A DNA stretch of 64,000 nt from positions 62,001 through 126,000 of the forward strand of contig JANQRI010000021.1 of assembly GCA_028284675.1 (NCBI GenBank). The letters run 5' to 3'. The DNA comes from Gammaproteobacteria bacterium. GTDB taxonomy: Bacteria > Pseudomonadota > Gammaproteobacteria > HTCC5015. Position 1 is the stretch's first letter; every line of letters begins with the position of its first letter. Below the pieces are notes generated by a model. That model was given only the letters and a program-made list of their open reading frames with translations. It did not search any database and was not told the origin of the DNA. A program made the translations under genes and the position numbers. Below are positions 18,509-27,499 of the stretch, piece by piece.

Positions 18509-19213
18509 TTACGCAAGCAACCCAAATACGGCTGACGCAGAAAAGGAAACTGCAAATGCTACTACAACACCCCAGCGGATATTCTCTATAACCCTATGTC
18601 TTTCTTTCCCCTGTCCTATGGCAAAGGTAGCAATAGGAAAGCACTTTGCCCTTATTTTATTCAGCCCCCAGATTGCAAACCATAACGCAGCAAAAATAGC
18701 ACTTAAGATTGATAGTATTTCTATGGCTCTCGAAAGCTCTGTAGGGGCTTCTTTAGGTGAATCGGGAACCATGATTCGGAGTAACATAAACCCTATAAAA
18801 GCAATGCCTCCGATTATGTAGAAAAAATCTAGTTTACATAATCGGGAATACCAAGGCTTAAGCCCATCTATAATTTCTTCGCAAGAGTCACTGAAGCGCG
18901 TTATGACATCGTCAATACCAGATGCGGTAATCAGAACGGGGCGATGCTCATAGTTTTCAAAAGTGACTTTGCTTCGATTTTCTCCATTCTCAGACCTTGA
19001 ACTAAATTCAACTCGCCTGATTGAACGTTTTTTTGAATTCTCAAATGCTAATAGTTGCTCTATTGATTCAGCTTTTCTTTCTATGTTATCCGTGAACTCA
19101 ACATTGGCGGAGACTGCTCCAAAGTACTGCTCAAGCGTCCCCCAAATATTCTTAATATCTATTTCTGATAGAACAAAAGCGTGCTCTCTGGTTAGCCTTA
19201 AATTTGATTCCAA
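18509..19213 (-). CDS. Membrane protein of unknown function, integron cassette gene
   Basis: 234 residues. Roughly the first 135 look soluble; then come three TM segments (LDFFYIIGGIAFIGFMLL, IEILSILSAIFAALWFAIW and WGVVVAFAVSFSASAVFGLL), the last ending at the C-terminus. The start is TTG at 19213, fixed by an AAGGAG ribosome binding site eight bases upstream that lies inside the cassette just after the GTTAGGC core. I do not recognise the family. Short membrane proteins of this kind are frequent among cassette genes of unknown role. Confidence 0.7.
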   Translation of the reverse strand: MESNLRLTREHAFVLSEIDIKNIWGTLEQYFGAVSANVEFTDNIERKAESIEQLLAFENSKKRSIRRVEFSSRSENGENRSKVTFENYEHRPVLITASGIDDVITRFSDSCEEIIDGLKPWYSRLCKLDFFYIIGGIAFIGFMLLRIMVPDSPKEAPTELSRAIEILSILSAIFAALWFAIWGLNKIRAKCFPIATFAIGQGKERHRVIENIRWGVVVAFAVSFSASAVFGLLA

Positions 19214-19232
19214 TGCTGTGATCTCCTTGATG

Positions 19233-19239
19233 CCTAACA
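19233..19239 (-). other. Recombination core (GTTAGGC) at the head of the cassette array
   Basis: The GTTAGGC core directly precedes the ribosome binding site of the first cassette gene. I cannot find a matching upstream RYYYAAC arm within ~120 bases, so this may be a truncated attC, a remnant attI or a secondary insertion site. No integrase gene is present within the window. Confidence 0.5.
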
Positions 19240-19374
19240 GTTGTTTATACAGATTCGGCTTTTATTGACTTACACAGAATTTTCCAAACCCGCAAAGCCC
19301 TTGTTGTTTTATTTTTATTGTTAAAGATCACGTATCAGCGACGCTCACATTCAGACCCTGCTCGTTCATACCGA

Positions 19375-19854
19375 TCACCGCGTACCGGGCTGCTGAAACG
19401 TCAACGCCAGTATCAACGCGTCTTCGCGGCCATCAACTGTGGGGTAATAAGACTTTCTGATACCAATCTGCTCAAAACCGAGAGAAATATAAAGGTTGTT
19501 CGCGATTATATTGGACGGGCGGACTTCAAGGTGTGCAACTTTCACGTTTGCTGACATAATCTCTTCAAGCAGATATTCCATAAAGGCCCGGCCCATACCA
19601 CAGCCTCTGTGTTCACGGGCAATACAAAAATTCAGAATATGGCACTCCTGAGCAGCTATCGCCAGAATCGCGTAGCCCGCCAAAACACCGTTAAGCTCCA
19701 GCACCAGGCAGCGGTACCCGACCCTTAAACAATCTTTAAAAATTCCTTCAGTCCATGGAAATGAATAGGAGCCGCACTCTATTACAATCACATCGGATAC
19801 ATCAGCTTCCTGCATCTGTCTGACCGTAAAACCGGGTTTTAACGCGGCAACCAT
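19375..19854 (-). CDS. rimI: Ribosomal protein S18 alanine N-acetyltransferase
   Basis: 159-residue GNAT acetyltransferase. It contains SYSFPWTEGIFKDCLRVGYR, typical of RimI, the acetyl-CoA binding motif REHRGCGMGRAFMEYLL, and LEVRPSNIIANNLYISLGFEQIGIRKSYY with the conserved Tyr near the end. RimI acetylates the N-terminal alanine of ribosomal protein S18. It starts four bases after the stop of the glycosylase gene. In many genomes rimI sits with tsaB; that is not the case here. Confidence 0.92.
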   Translation of the reverse strand: MVAALKPGFTVRQMQEADVSDVIVIECGSYSFPWTEGIFKDCLRVGYRCLVLELNGVLAGYAILAIAAQECHILNFCIAREHRGCGMGRAFMEYLLEEIMSANVKVAHLEVRPSNIIANNLYISLGFEQIGIRKSYYPTVDGREDALILALTFQQPGTR

Positions 19855-19858
19855 AATA

Positions 19859-20587
19859 CTAACTTCTGTTTAGCGTCGTGCGGGCCAATTTTAAATCTTC
19901 CCAGGCTTTGCGTTTTTCTGTTGGTTTACGCAACAGATAAGCAGGGTGATAGGTCGCAATCACAGGAATATCAAAATGTTGCAGGCGGTGCGCTTTACCA
20001 CGTAAGCGGCCGATTGCCTCCTCGGTCTGCAGTAAATTTTGTGCAGCAATTCGCCCCACTGCAAGAATGACTTTGGGTTTGAGCAGTTCTATCTGTCGCG
20101 TTAAATACTGTTTGCAATGCTGAACCTCTTCCGGACGCGGGTCTCTGTTATTGGGCGGCCGGCATTTAAGAATATTGGCAATATAAACCTGCTCACGTTT
20201 TAATCCGACGCCCTCAAGCATCGCATTCAACAATTTACCTGCCCGTCCGACAAACGGCTCTCCCTGCGCATCCTCATCGGCACCCGGCGCTTCACCGATA
20301 ATTAACCAATCGGCATTATGATCACCCACCCCAAACACCGTTTGCTTGCGGCTCGCACTGAGCTGACACAAAGTGCAACCGGCAACACGTTGCTGCAATG
20401 CAGGCCAATCCAAACCGGGTGTGTTATCAGGCGCGTTGACTTCAGCTGTTTCGGGTGACGGTGTTGCAAGAGTTGCTTCCGATGGTTCAGCCTGCCGGCG
20501 CAATACCCATTGCTCAACTCCCATTGCGCTCAGGTATTGGTTCCTGTCTGCGTTCATAAGTACACTATGATCAGAGATCTTTAACAC
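19859..20587 (-). CDS. Uracil-DNA glycosylase, family 4
   Basis: 242 residues. The family-4 Fe-S glycosylase domain occupies residues ~65-240: cluster ligands include CTLCQLSASRKQTVFG, motif A is GEAPGADEDAQGEPFVGRAG, and the later segments ILKCRPPNNRDP and ATYHPAYLLRKP are typical. It removes uracil from DNA at the start of base excision repair. The N-terminal ~60 residues are a variable linker found in DNA-polymerase-related members. The frame opens with a GTG overlapping pssA by 17 bases; the internal ATG at 20557 is an equally plausible start. Confidence 0.9.
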   Translation of the reverse strand: MLKISDHSVLMNADRNQYLSAMGVEQWVLRRQAEPSEATLATPSPETAEVNAPDNTPGLDWPALQQRVAGCTLCQLSASRKQTVFGVGDHNADWLIIGEAPGADEDAQGEPFVGRAGKLLNAMLEGVGLKREQVYIANILKCRPPNNRDPRPEEVQHCKQYLTRQIELLKPKVILAVGRIAAQNLLQTEEAIGRLRGKAHRLQHFDIPVIATYHPAYLLRKPTEKRKAWEDLKLARTTLNRS

Positions 20588-21362
20588 TCTGGGAACGCGA
20601 GCGGCGTTGCTGCAAGCGAAATTTTCTAAACTTACGCATCAACGTGGTTCCCGGACCGGACAGCATATAAATAAAGAAAAAGGTAAATAAGACTTTGGCA
20701 GGGTCAAACGATATAAATACAAATACCAATACCACCAGCAATGTCGCAGTAAAAGGAATTCTGTTACGCCCCCCAAGCTCTTTGAAGCTATAGTATGAAA
20801 AGCGGCTGACCATCAGCACACCACATAAGACCGTTACGATAAGCGCGGGAAACACCAGCTCGCTACCCTGATAACCCAAATCAGTACCCACCCAGACAAA
20901 ACCGACCAAAATCGCTGCTGCCGGTGGACTGGGCAACCCCTGAAAAAAACGTTTGTCCGATAAACCAATTTGGGTATTAAAACGTGCCAAGCGTAACGCG
21001 GCGGCCGCAACATAGATAAATGCCGCCAGCCAGCCCAGCTTCGACCAGTGCCAGCCCAGTTCCCGCATTGAAAACAGCGCCCATTCGTACATCACCAGCG
21101 CCGGCGCCAACCCGAAACAAATCATATCTGAAAGGCTGTCAAACTGAGCGCCGAAATCACTCTGGGTATTGGTCAGCCTCGCGACCCGCCCATCCAGATT
21201 ATCCAGCACCATCGCAATGAAGATCGCTATTGCCGCCGTTTCATAGCGTGTCTGGATCGCAGCCACAATCGCGTAAAAGCCGGCAAACAAAGCCGCCATT
21301 GTGAAAAGGTTCGGCAGTAAATAAATACCTCGGCCGCGCCGGTGATTTTCCCGATCAGGCAT
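20571..21362 (-). CDS. pssA: CDP-diacylglycerol-serine O-phosphatidyltransferase
   Basis: Inner-membrane enzyme making phosphatidylserine, the precursor of phosphatidylethanolamine. The CDP-alcohol phosphatidyltransferase motif (DG..AR....G...D..D) is visible as DNLDGRVARLTNTQSDFGAQ followed by FDSLSD. Eight TM helices are plausible over 263 residues, and the N-terminus is basic (RENHRRGRGIYLLPN). This is the subclass II form, distinct from the E. coli PssA. It lies 80 bases downstream of ilvC on the same strand, a common gene order. Confidence 0.93.
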   Translation of the reverse strand: MPDRENHRRGRGIYLLPNLFTMAALFAGFYAIVAAIQTRYETAAIAIFIAMVLDNLDGRVARLTNTQSDFGAQFDSLSDMICFGLAPALVMYEWALFSMRELGWHWSKLGWLAAFIYVAAAALRLARFNTQIGLSDKRFFQGLPSPPAAAILVGFVWVGTDLGYQGSELVFPALIVTVLCGVLMVSRFSYYSFKELGGRNRIPFTATLLVVLVFVFISFDPAKVLFTFFFIYMLSGPGTTLMRKFRKFRLQQRRSRSQSVKDL

Positions 21363-21442
21363 TTATGTCTCCAGGTTCAGCCGGCCGGTACCAATAACCC
21401 GGCCCGCCATTTTCAACAAACTGTTTCCTGCGTCAATTTGTA

Positions 21443-22459
21443 TTAATTAACCGATTTATCGACTTTCTTGTCTTTATGAATCCACGGCATCATCGATCTG
21501 AGGCGCTCACCAACCGCTTCAATCGCATGTTCACGCCCGAGACGGCGCTTGGCTTTAAAGGTTGGATTACCGGCCTGGTTTTCCATAATGTATTCACGCG
21601 CGAACTCGCCGGTCTGAATTTCTTTTAAAATTTTGGACATCTCTGCCTTGGTTTGTTCGGTCACAATCCGCGGCCCACGTGTTAAATCACCATACTCGGC
21701 TGTATTGGAAATTGAATAACGCATGTTTGCAATGCCGCCTTCATACATTAAATCAACGATCAATTTAAGCTCATGCAGACATTCAAAATAAGCCATTTCT
21801 GGCGCGTATCCGGCTTCAACCAGGGTCTCAAAACCCGCCATGACCAATGCGCTCGCACCGCCGCAAAGTACCGCCTGCTCTCCGAAAAGATCGGTTTCGG
21901 TTTCTTCGCGAAAATTAGTTTCAATTACACCGGCACGCCCACCGCCATTTGCCGACGCATAGGAGAGTGCGATATTTTTAGCCTTGCCTGATGCATCCTG
22001 GTATACCGCAATCAAAGTCGGCACACCACCGCCTTCTTTATAAGTTGACCGCACAAGGTGTCCGGGACCCTTTGGCGCTATCATGATTACATCCAGGTCG
22101 GACCGGGGTTCGATCTGGCCGAAATGGATATTAAAGCCGTGTGCAAACGCAAGCACACCGCCTTTTTTAATATTAGGTTCTATCACTTCTTTATAGAGCT
22201 TTGCCTGATGCTCATCCGGTGCCAACAACATAACCAGATCCGCACCCTCAACCGCCTGTGCAACCGGCTTTACTGCCAGCCCGGCAGATTTTGCTTTCGC
22301 TTCTGATGCCGAGCCTGAACGCAGCCCGACGGTAACATTAACACCGGACTCTTTTAAATTATTGGCATGTGCATGCCCTTGAGAACCGTAACCGATAACG
22401 GCCACCTGCATATTGCGAATCAATGCTAGATCGGCGTCTTTATCGTAATAAATATTCAT
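21443..22459 (-). CDS. ilvC: Ketol-acid reductoisomerase (NADP+)
   Basis: 338-residue class I KARI, second step of valine and isoleucine synthesis. The Rossmann motif is GYGSQGHAHANNLKESG, followed by VTVGLRSGSASEAKA, whose Arg/Ser residues favour NADPH. APKGPGHLVRSTYKEGGGVP and LFGEQAVLCGG are family signatures, the latter holding metal-binding acidic residues. It follows ilvH by 91 bases in the ilvI-ilvH-ilvC-pssA block. Confidence 0.96.
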   Translation of the reverse strand: MNIYYDKDADLALIRNMQVAVIGYGSQGHAHANNLKESGVNVTVGLRSGSASEAKAKSAGLAVKPVAQAVEGADLVMLLAPDEHQAKLYKEVIEPNIKKGGVLAFAHGFNIHFGQIEPRSDLDVIMIAPKGPGHLVRSTYKEGGGVPTLIAVYQDASGKAKNIALSYASANGGGRAGVIETNFREETETDLFGEQAVLCGGASALVMAGFETLVEAGYAPEMAYFECLHELKLIVDLMYEGGIANMRYSISNTAEYGDLTRGPRIVTEQTKAEMSKILKEIQTGEFAREYIMENQAGNPTFKAKRRLGREHAIEAVGERLRSMMPWIHKDKKVDKSVN

Positions 22460-22550
22460 GGTCTATATAGTGCTCCTTTGCAGTACTCTTTAAAGATAGT
22501 CAAATGAAACAATCACGCGATAGCGTGTAATTTGCAATGCTTTGAAAAAC

Positions 22551-23042
22551 CTAGATACGCAGTGCACGATCCCCGCGGGCAATCCCCAAAGGACCCGAAC
22601 GTACCACTTCAGCCAAATCAAACGGTTCCAGGTTATGCAGAAATGCTTTTAATTTTTCAGCATCGCCGGTTAATTCTGCGGTATAAACATTATCGGTAAC
22701 ATCGATGACATGTCCGCGAAAAACATCGATCAACTGCATCAATTCGGTTACTTCGTTTTCGCGAATATTGACTTTAACCAGCATTAACTCACGCTCGATA
22801 TGTGTAGACTCGGTTAAATCAATGAGTTTAATTACATCCACTAATTTATTCAGTTGCTTGATAATCTGCTCGATGATTTCATCGGTTCCGCTGGTCACAA
22901 CCGTCATACGTGATACCGTGTCGTCATCGGTTGGCGCGACACTAAGCGCTTCAATGTTATAACCCCGTGCGGAAAACATATTCGCAATGCGCGATAACGC
23001 CCCGGACTCATTTTCCACCAACAAAGAAATTATATGTCTCAT
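22551..23042 (-). CDS. ilvH: Acetolactate synthase small (regulatory) subunit
   Basis: 163 residues from the ATG at 23042: MRHIISLLVENESGALSRIA begins the N-terminal ACT domain that binds valine for feedback inhibition, and the C-terminal domain ends in the typical AEVVRSGPLGIARGDRAL. The frame is open further upstream (to 23156) inside ilvI, but those residues do not belong to the family. A GAGAG sequence lies upstream of the ATG. It works with the large subunit encoded immediately upstream. Confidence 0.94.
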   Translation of the reverse strand: MRHIISLLVENESGALSRIANMFSARGYNIEALSVAPTDDDTVSRMTVVTSGTDEIIEQIIKQLNKLVDVIKLIDLTESTHIERELMLVKVNIRENEVTELMQLIDVFRGHVIDVTDNVYTAELTGDAEKLKAFLHNLEPFDLAEVVRSGPLGIARGDRALRI

Positions 23043-23115
23043 CGATTTAGTGCTCTCATTTGAAGGCCCCAATGCCTCATCAAAACGGCCTGCCGGTACG
23101 CGATCTCTGGTTTTA

Positions 23116-24837
23116 TCAAGCAAGCTCCCGCTCCTCCTGTGCCAGATGCATCTCATGATGACCTTTACCGCTGGCGATCATCGGATACACATTCTCAGTC
23201 GGGTCGGTTAGAAAATCCAAAAATACGAGCCTGTCTTTCATTTTAAACGCATCTGTCAACGCCTTCTCAACATCACCGGGTTGTTCGACTTTTATTCCGA
23301 CATGCCCGTAGCTTTCGGCAAGCTTCACAAAATCAGGCAATGCATCCATATAGGACATTGCATAACGCCCTTCGTAAAAAAACTCCTGCCACTGCCGGAC
23401 CATACCCATATAACGATTGTTCAGATTGATTATCTTGATCGGTAAGCGGTATTGCAAACAGGTCGACAGCTCCTGAATACACATTTGTATGCTCGCCTCG
23501 CCGGTTATGCAGGCCACCGGGGCATCCGGGTGAGCCAGTTGCGCACCCATTGCCGCAGGCAGGCCAAACCCCATCGTCCCCAAACCGCCTGAGTTAATCC
23601 AGCGATACGGTTTATCGAATTTATAAAATTGAGCGGCCCACATTTGATGCTGACCGACATCGGAAGTTACAAACGCATCGCCTTTGGTAACCTTATAAAG
23701 CGTCTCAACCACCGATTGCGGCTTAATGATGTCGCTGTCCCGGTCATAGTGCAGGCAATCGAGTTTTTTCCACTCCTGAATCTGTTGCCACCAGCTCTGC
23801 AGTGCTTTCGCATCCGGTTTACGCTTGATTTTCTTCAAAACATCAAGCATCTCTGTAAGCACCGGTTTAACCTGCCCGACAATCGGTATATCAACTTTTA
23901 CGGTTTTTGATATCGACGAGGGGTCTATATCAATATGTATGATCTTCGCAAACGGACAAAAGTCCTCCAGCTTGCCTGTCACCCGGTCATCAAAGCGTGC
24001 TCCCACCGCAAACAGGACATCACACTCGTGCATCGCCATATTGGCTTCATAAGTCCCATGCATGCCCAACATACCGATAAACTGCTTATCGGTAGCAGGA
24101 TAAGCTCCGAGCCCCATCAGTGTATTGGTAATCGGATACCCCAACGCCCGGGTCAGTGTGGTCAACTCTTCAGCGGCATTGCCCAAAATAACGCCGCCGC
24201 CGGAATAAATCATTGGTCGCTTGGCATTCACCAGCATCTCGACCGCTTTACGGATCTGCCCGGTGTGCCCCTGCTCGGCCGGCTTATAAGAACGCAGCTC
24301 TATGGAATCCGGATATTCAAATGGAATTTTTATATTCGGATCAGTCGCATCTTTGGTAATGTCGATCAGTACCGGGCCCGGGCGGCCGGTGGTCGCCAGA
24401 AAAAAAGCTTTTTTAACCGCTACCGCTATATCCTCAACATTTTTCACCAGAATATTATGCTTAACACAAGGCCTGGTGATGCCGGTTGCATCAACCTCCT
24501 GAAATGCATCGCTGCCGATCACCGCACTCGGCACCTGACCGCTGATAATGACCATCGGCACTGAGTCCATATGCGCAGTTGCAATACCGGTAACCGCATT
24601 GGTAACCCCCGGGCCGGACGTTACCAGCACGACACCGGGTTTTCCGGTCGCACGGGCATAGCCATCAGCCGCATGTGTCGCACCCTGCTCATGCCTAACC
24701 AACACATGGCGCACATGCTGCTGCCGGAAAAACGCATCATAAATATGTAATACGGCTCCACCGGGATAACCGAAAACGTAGTCAACACCCTCTTCTTTCA
24801 GGCATTGAATCAGGATTTCTCCACCAGATAGGTTCAC
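23116..24837 (-). CDS. ilvI: Acetolactate synthase large (catalytic) subunit
   Basis: 573-residue thiamine diphosphate enzyme condensing two pyruvates, or pyruvate and 2-oxobutyrate. Visible features are the N-terminal GGEILIQCLKEEGVDYVFGYP with the catalytic glutamate region following (VRHEQGATHAADGYARATG), the FAD-domain and the C-terminal cofactor motif CITGEASIQMCIQELSTC, where Glu replaces the usual Asp in GDG, as it does in many gammaproteobacterial homologues. The start is GTG at 24837 with a GAGG sequence upstream. I chose ilvI over ilvB because it is paired with ilvH; the two names are used loosely. Confidence 0.94.
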   Translation of the reverse strand: MNLSGGEILIQCLKEEGVDYVFGYPGGAVLHIYDAFFRQQHVRHVLVRHEQGATHAADGYARATGKPGVVLVTSGPGVTNAVTGIATAHMDSVPMVIISGQVPSAVIGSDAFQEVDATGITRPCVKHNILVKNVEDIAVAVKKAFFLATTGRPGPVLIDITKDATDPNIKIPFEYPDSIELRSYKPAEQGHTGQIRKAVEMLVNAKRPMIYSGGGVILGNAAEELTTLTRALGYPITNTLMGLGAYPATDKQFIGMLGMHGTYEANMAMHECDVLFAVGARFDDRVTGKLEDFCPFAKIIHIDIDPSSISKTVKVDIPIVGQVKPVLTEMLDVLKKIKRKPDAKALQSWWQQIQEWKKLDCLHYDRDSDIIKPQSVVETLYKVTKGDAFVTSDVGQHQMWAAQFYKFDKPYRWINSGGLGTMGFGLPAAMGAQLAHPDAPVACITGEASIQMCIQELSTCLQYRLPIKIINLNNRYMGMVRQWQEFFYEGRYAMSYMDALPDFVKLAESYGHVGIKVEQPGDVEKALTDAFKMKDRLVFLDFLTDPTENVYPMIASGKGHHEMHLAQEERELA

Positions 24838-25394
24838 TACTAAACCTCTAAATTAAATAATTAATTAACAGGAGTTATTCACTCCGGACAGTATAAGACA
24901 ATAACGGAAGCAAAACTGATGTAATCTTCGTCAGATGTCCTTGGTGTTTCTGCCGCCAGACACATTGCATTGTCCGCCATTGGAAACACCCAGGCACACT
25001 ATATTAAGAGAGCCATGCCCGCCAGCGCAAAAAACTACTGGCTAAATGCGCTAAGGTCAAGAAAAATAAGAATAATTTTTTGTATTGCGGTATAACAGCA
25101 CTGTCAGCGGCTGACTCTGTAAAAGTAATATTTCACACCACGCGGCCGGCAACGACATGAGCCTACCCGGCCTCTTAATATGAGCATCTTCCTGGAAAAA
25201 CCGGAAAGTCATATTTTATGAACCTGGAGATTTTTAAAAAATCATATATTTCAATAACTTAAATTATGTTTTCCTACAGAACCACTCAACACTGAACCTT
25301 ACCCTCAGATTGTTAAATTATGTCAACAAACCCTATAATCAACGAAACTTAGACACCCTTATCTGGTCTAGACTATACCGACCTGGCAACACAA
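24838..25394. promoter_or_regulatory. Divergent intergenic region ilvI / bepA-like
   Basis: About 560 bases with no supported gene. A short GGAGT/ACTCC hairpin (24871-24885) lies just upstream of ilvI; I find no leader peptide with runs of Val, Leu or Ile codons that would indicate classical attenuation. At the right end a sigma-70-like promoter for the protease gene is visible: TTGTTA (25310-25315), an 18-base spacer and TATAAT (25334-25339). The rest shows no clear structure. Confidence 0.5.
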
Positions 25395-26897
25395 GTGGAC
25401 TTCATGCCGGCCCGATCCGAATTTATAAAACCTCTTAAATACCGGACTTACCTTGTAATAAGCCTGTTAGTACTCGGCTTGTTTGCGCTATTCACCGGCA
25501 GCCATGCCCAGCAACAGGCGATAGACCGACAGGAACAGCTACCGACCATTGGGGACCCTGCTGACCGTTATTTATCACCTGCCCAGGAAATCAAGATCGG
25601 TGAAGATTTCTTAAGAAATATCTATCGTAGCGGTGCGGTATTGGAAGACCCTGAAATCAGTGACTATATTCAGCATTTGGGAGACCTGCTGGCAGGCTCA
25701 TTGGGCACGGATGAACACAGTTTTACTTTTTTTGTCGTTGATGACCCGAATATCAACGCATTCGCGGTGCCGGGAGGCGTTATCGGCATCAATGCCGGGC
25801 TAATTTTAGCGTCCAATAACGAAAGCGAGCTGGCCGGCGTCGTAGCCCATGAGATCGCCCATGTTTCTCAGCGGCATATCGCCCGTCGAATTGCCGATCT
25901 CAGCTCTAAACAGGCACCAACGCTGGGTGCGGTACTGGCAGGCATCTTACTGGCCGCAGGCGGCGGATCACCGGACGCCGGCTCAGCGCTGATCTATGCG
26001 GGTATAGCCGCCCAGCAACAGCAGTTTCTGAACTTCACACGAAATAATGAAATTGAGGCCGACCGGATCGGTCTGCAAATCCTTTATCAATCGGGTTATG
26101 ACCCAAACGGGATGGCGGATTTTTTCAGAAGCCTGCAACGGCAGCGTTTCGGCCGTGTCCCGGAACAGTTTGACTACCTGCTGACCCACCCACTGGACAA
26201 TATCCGTATTTCTGAAGCGCAGGCACGAATTGACAAACTCTCCAGACAAACACATGAAAGCTCTATTCATTACCACCTGATTAAGGCGAGACTGGAAGCT
26301 CTGGTAAGTAAAGACCCTAGGAAGCTGGTCGAAAAACTCGAAATCGAACAGGAAAAGAGAAAAGAAAGCGACATAATCTTTGATTATGCATACAGCCAGG
26401 CCCTGGAAGCCAGTGGCAATCACTCCAAAGCAACCGGAATATTACGTAGGCTGACGGCTTCCGACGAAGAAAATATTGCTTACCAGCTCGCATATGCACG
26501 CAATCTATATAGCTCAGGCAATCAAAAAAAATCGGCAAAAATACTGAACCGGATGCTGACGATTTACCCGGACAACTTTCCGGTTAATTACTATTACGCA
26601 GAAAACCTCAATGAAATGCAAAAACCACAGGAAGGCCGCGACCTGTTAAAACTGTACTTACGCAAAAACCCGGCACCCACCCTTGAGGTTTACAAGCTGC
26701 TGGCCGAGCTGCATAGGAACAGCGGCAACGAAATTGATTCCAATCAGGTGCTTGCTGAGTATTATTTTAATTCAGGCAATTACAATGCGGCTATTTTTCA
26801 ACTTAAGCAGGCACTGAAAAATCCTGAAGTGGATTTTGTCACACGAAATCAAATCGAGAGCCGTTTGCGCGAGATTATACTTGTCACGCGCTCTTAG
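25395..26897 (+). CDS. bepA: M48 metalloprotease with TPR repeats (BepA-like)
   Basis: 500 residues. An N-terminal hydrophobic signal (YRTYLVISLLVLGLFALF) leads to the periplasm. The M48 zinc protease domain has VVAHEIAHVSQRHIARR (HExxH) near residue 155 and NEIEADRIGLQIL, which supplies the third zinc ligand. The C-terminal ~200 residues are TPR-like helical repeats. This layout is that of BepA (YfgC), which degrades stalled LptD and helps assemble outer-membrane proteins. An ATG at 25404 is an alternative start. A sigma-70-like promoter lies 55-85 bases upstream. It is monocistronic as far as I can see. Confidence 0.9.
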   Translation: MDFMPARSEFIKPLKYRTYLVISLLVLGLFALFTGSHAQQQAIDRQEQLPTIGDPADRYLSPAQEIKIGEDFLRNIYRSGAVLEDPEISDYIQHLGDLLAGSLGTDEHSFTFFVVDDPNINAFAVPGGVIGINAGLILASNNESELAGVVAHEIAHVSQRHIARRIADLSSKQAPTLGAVLAGILLAAGGGSPDAGSALIYAGIAAQQQQFLNFTRNNEIEADRIGLQILYQSGYDPNGMADFFRSLQRQRFGRVPEQFDYLLTHPLDNIRISEAQARIDKLSRQTHESSIHYHLIKARLEALVSKDPRKLVEKLEIEQEKRKESDIIFDYAYSQALEASGNHSKATGILRRLTASDEENIAYQLAYARNLYSSGNQKKSAKILNRMLTIYPDNFPVNYYYAENLNEMQKPQEGRDLLKLYLRKNPAPTLEVYKLLAELHRNSGNEIDSNQVLAEYYFNSGNYNAAIFQLKQALKNPEVDFVTRNQIESRLREIILVTRS

Positions 26898-27028
26898 ACT
26901 CGTTTTCAAAATGGATTTAATCCAACTCTATCATCTACATACTTGATCTACATATATACGATTCATTAAGCATATCTCGTATTCAAACAGTCACTGGACT
27001 GACCTATACCTTTTGGTTAATAAAAGTA

Positions 27029-27044
27029 AGCATACGAATATGCT
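27029..27044. promoter_or_regulatory. Palindrome upstream of the XRE regulator
   Basis: A perfect 6-base inverted repeat AGCATA/TATGCT with a CGAA spacer, 66 bases before the regulator's ATG. Its position and symmetry suit an operator for autoregulation, but nothing else supports this. Confidence 0.3.
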
Positions 27045-27109
27045 AGATTTGTAAAATATACAATTCACACCCAGCTGGCTTGCATGTAGCATCGGCTGCC
27101 TGAAAACTT

Positions 27110-27499
27110 ATGTCGATAAATAACCCGTACCAAGCAGTAGGGACACCATCGCTCATAGGACAAGTTGTTCGCGCACTACGAATCGCAAGGGGTGTCGGCG
27201 TCAATCAACTCGGCAATGCCGTCGGATTGGAGCCCGCTAACCTTTCACGGTTCGAGCGCGGACTACCTGGCGGCGTGCATGCCACCAAGTACCTTGACCT
27301 TATAGCTATGCGACTCGATACACATGCATCGATTTTGTATGCAATCGCGGAGGTTGCATCCAATAACCTCGATATTCTCAGGCACCCGAAAGAGCTCTCG
27401 GATTTGGTGGAACGCCTGACCTTCCTAATCAAGAATTATTTAGTTTTGCCGACAACTGTTCAAGAGGAGATAAATAGGATCATCAAGGACAACCAATGA
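27110..27499 (+). CDS. XRE family DNA-binding protein
   Basis: 129 residues with a helix-turn-helix at about 20-75: VVRALRIARGVGVNQLGNAV, then EPANLSRFERGLPGG. The helix-turn-helix is of the phage-repressor Cro/CI class. The rest (DILRHPKELSDLVERLTFLI...) is helical. Its stop overlaps the start of the HDOD gene by four bases (ATGA), so the two are translationally coupled and probably act in one pathway. No phage genes are nearby. The target is unknown. Confidence 0.85.
   Translation: MSINNPYQAVGTPSLIGQVVRALRIARGVGVNQLGNAVGLEPANLSRFERGLPGGVHATKYLDLIAMRLDTHASILYAIAEVASNNLDILRHPKELSDLVERLTFLIKNYLVLPTTVQEEINRIIKDNQ

Noticed and set aside
24838..24960. Possible attenuator with leader peptide before ilvI
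   Set aside because: No short frame with clustered branched-chain amino acid codons and no terminator hairpin with T run in the right place.
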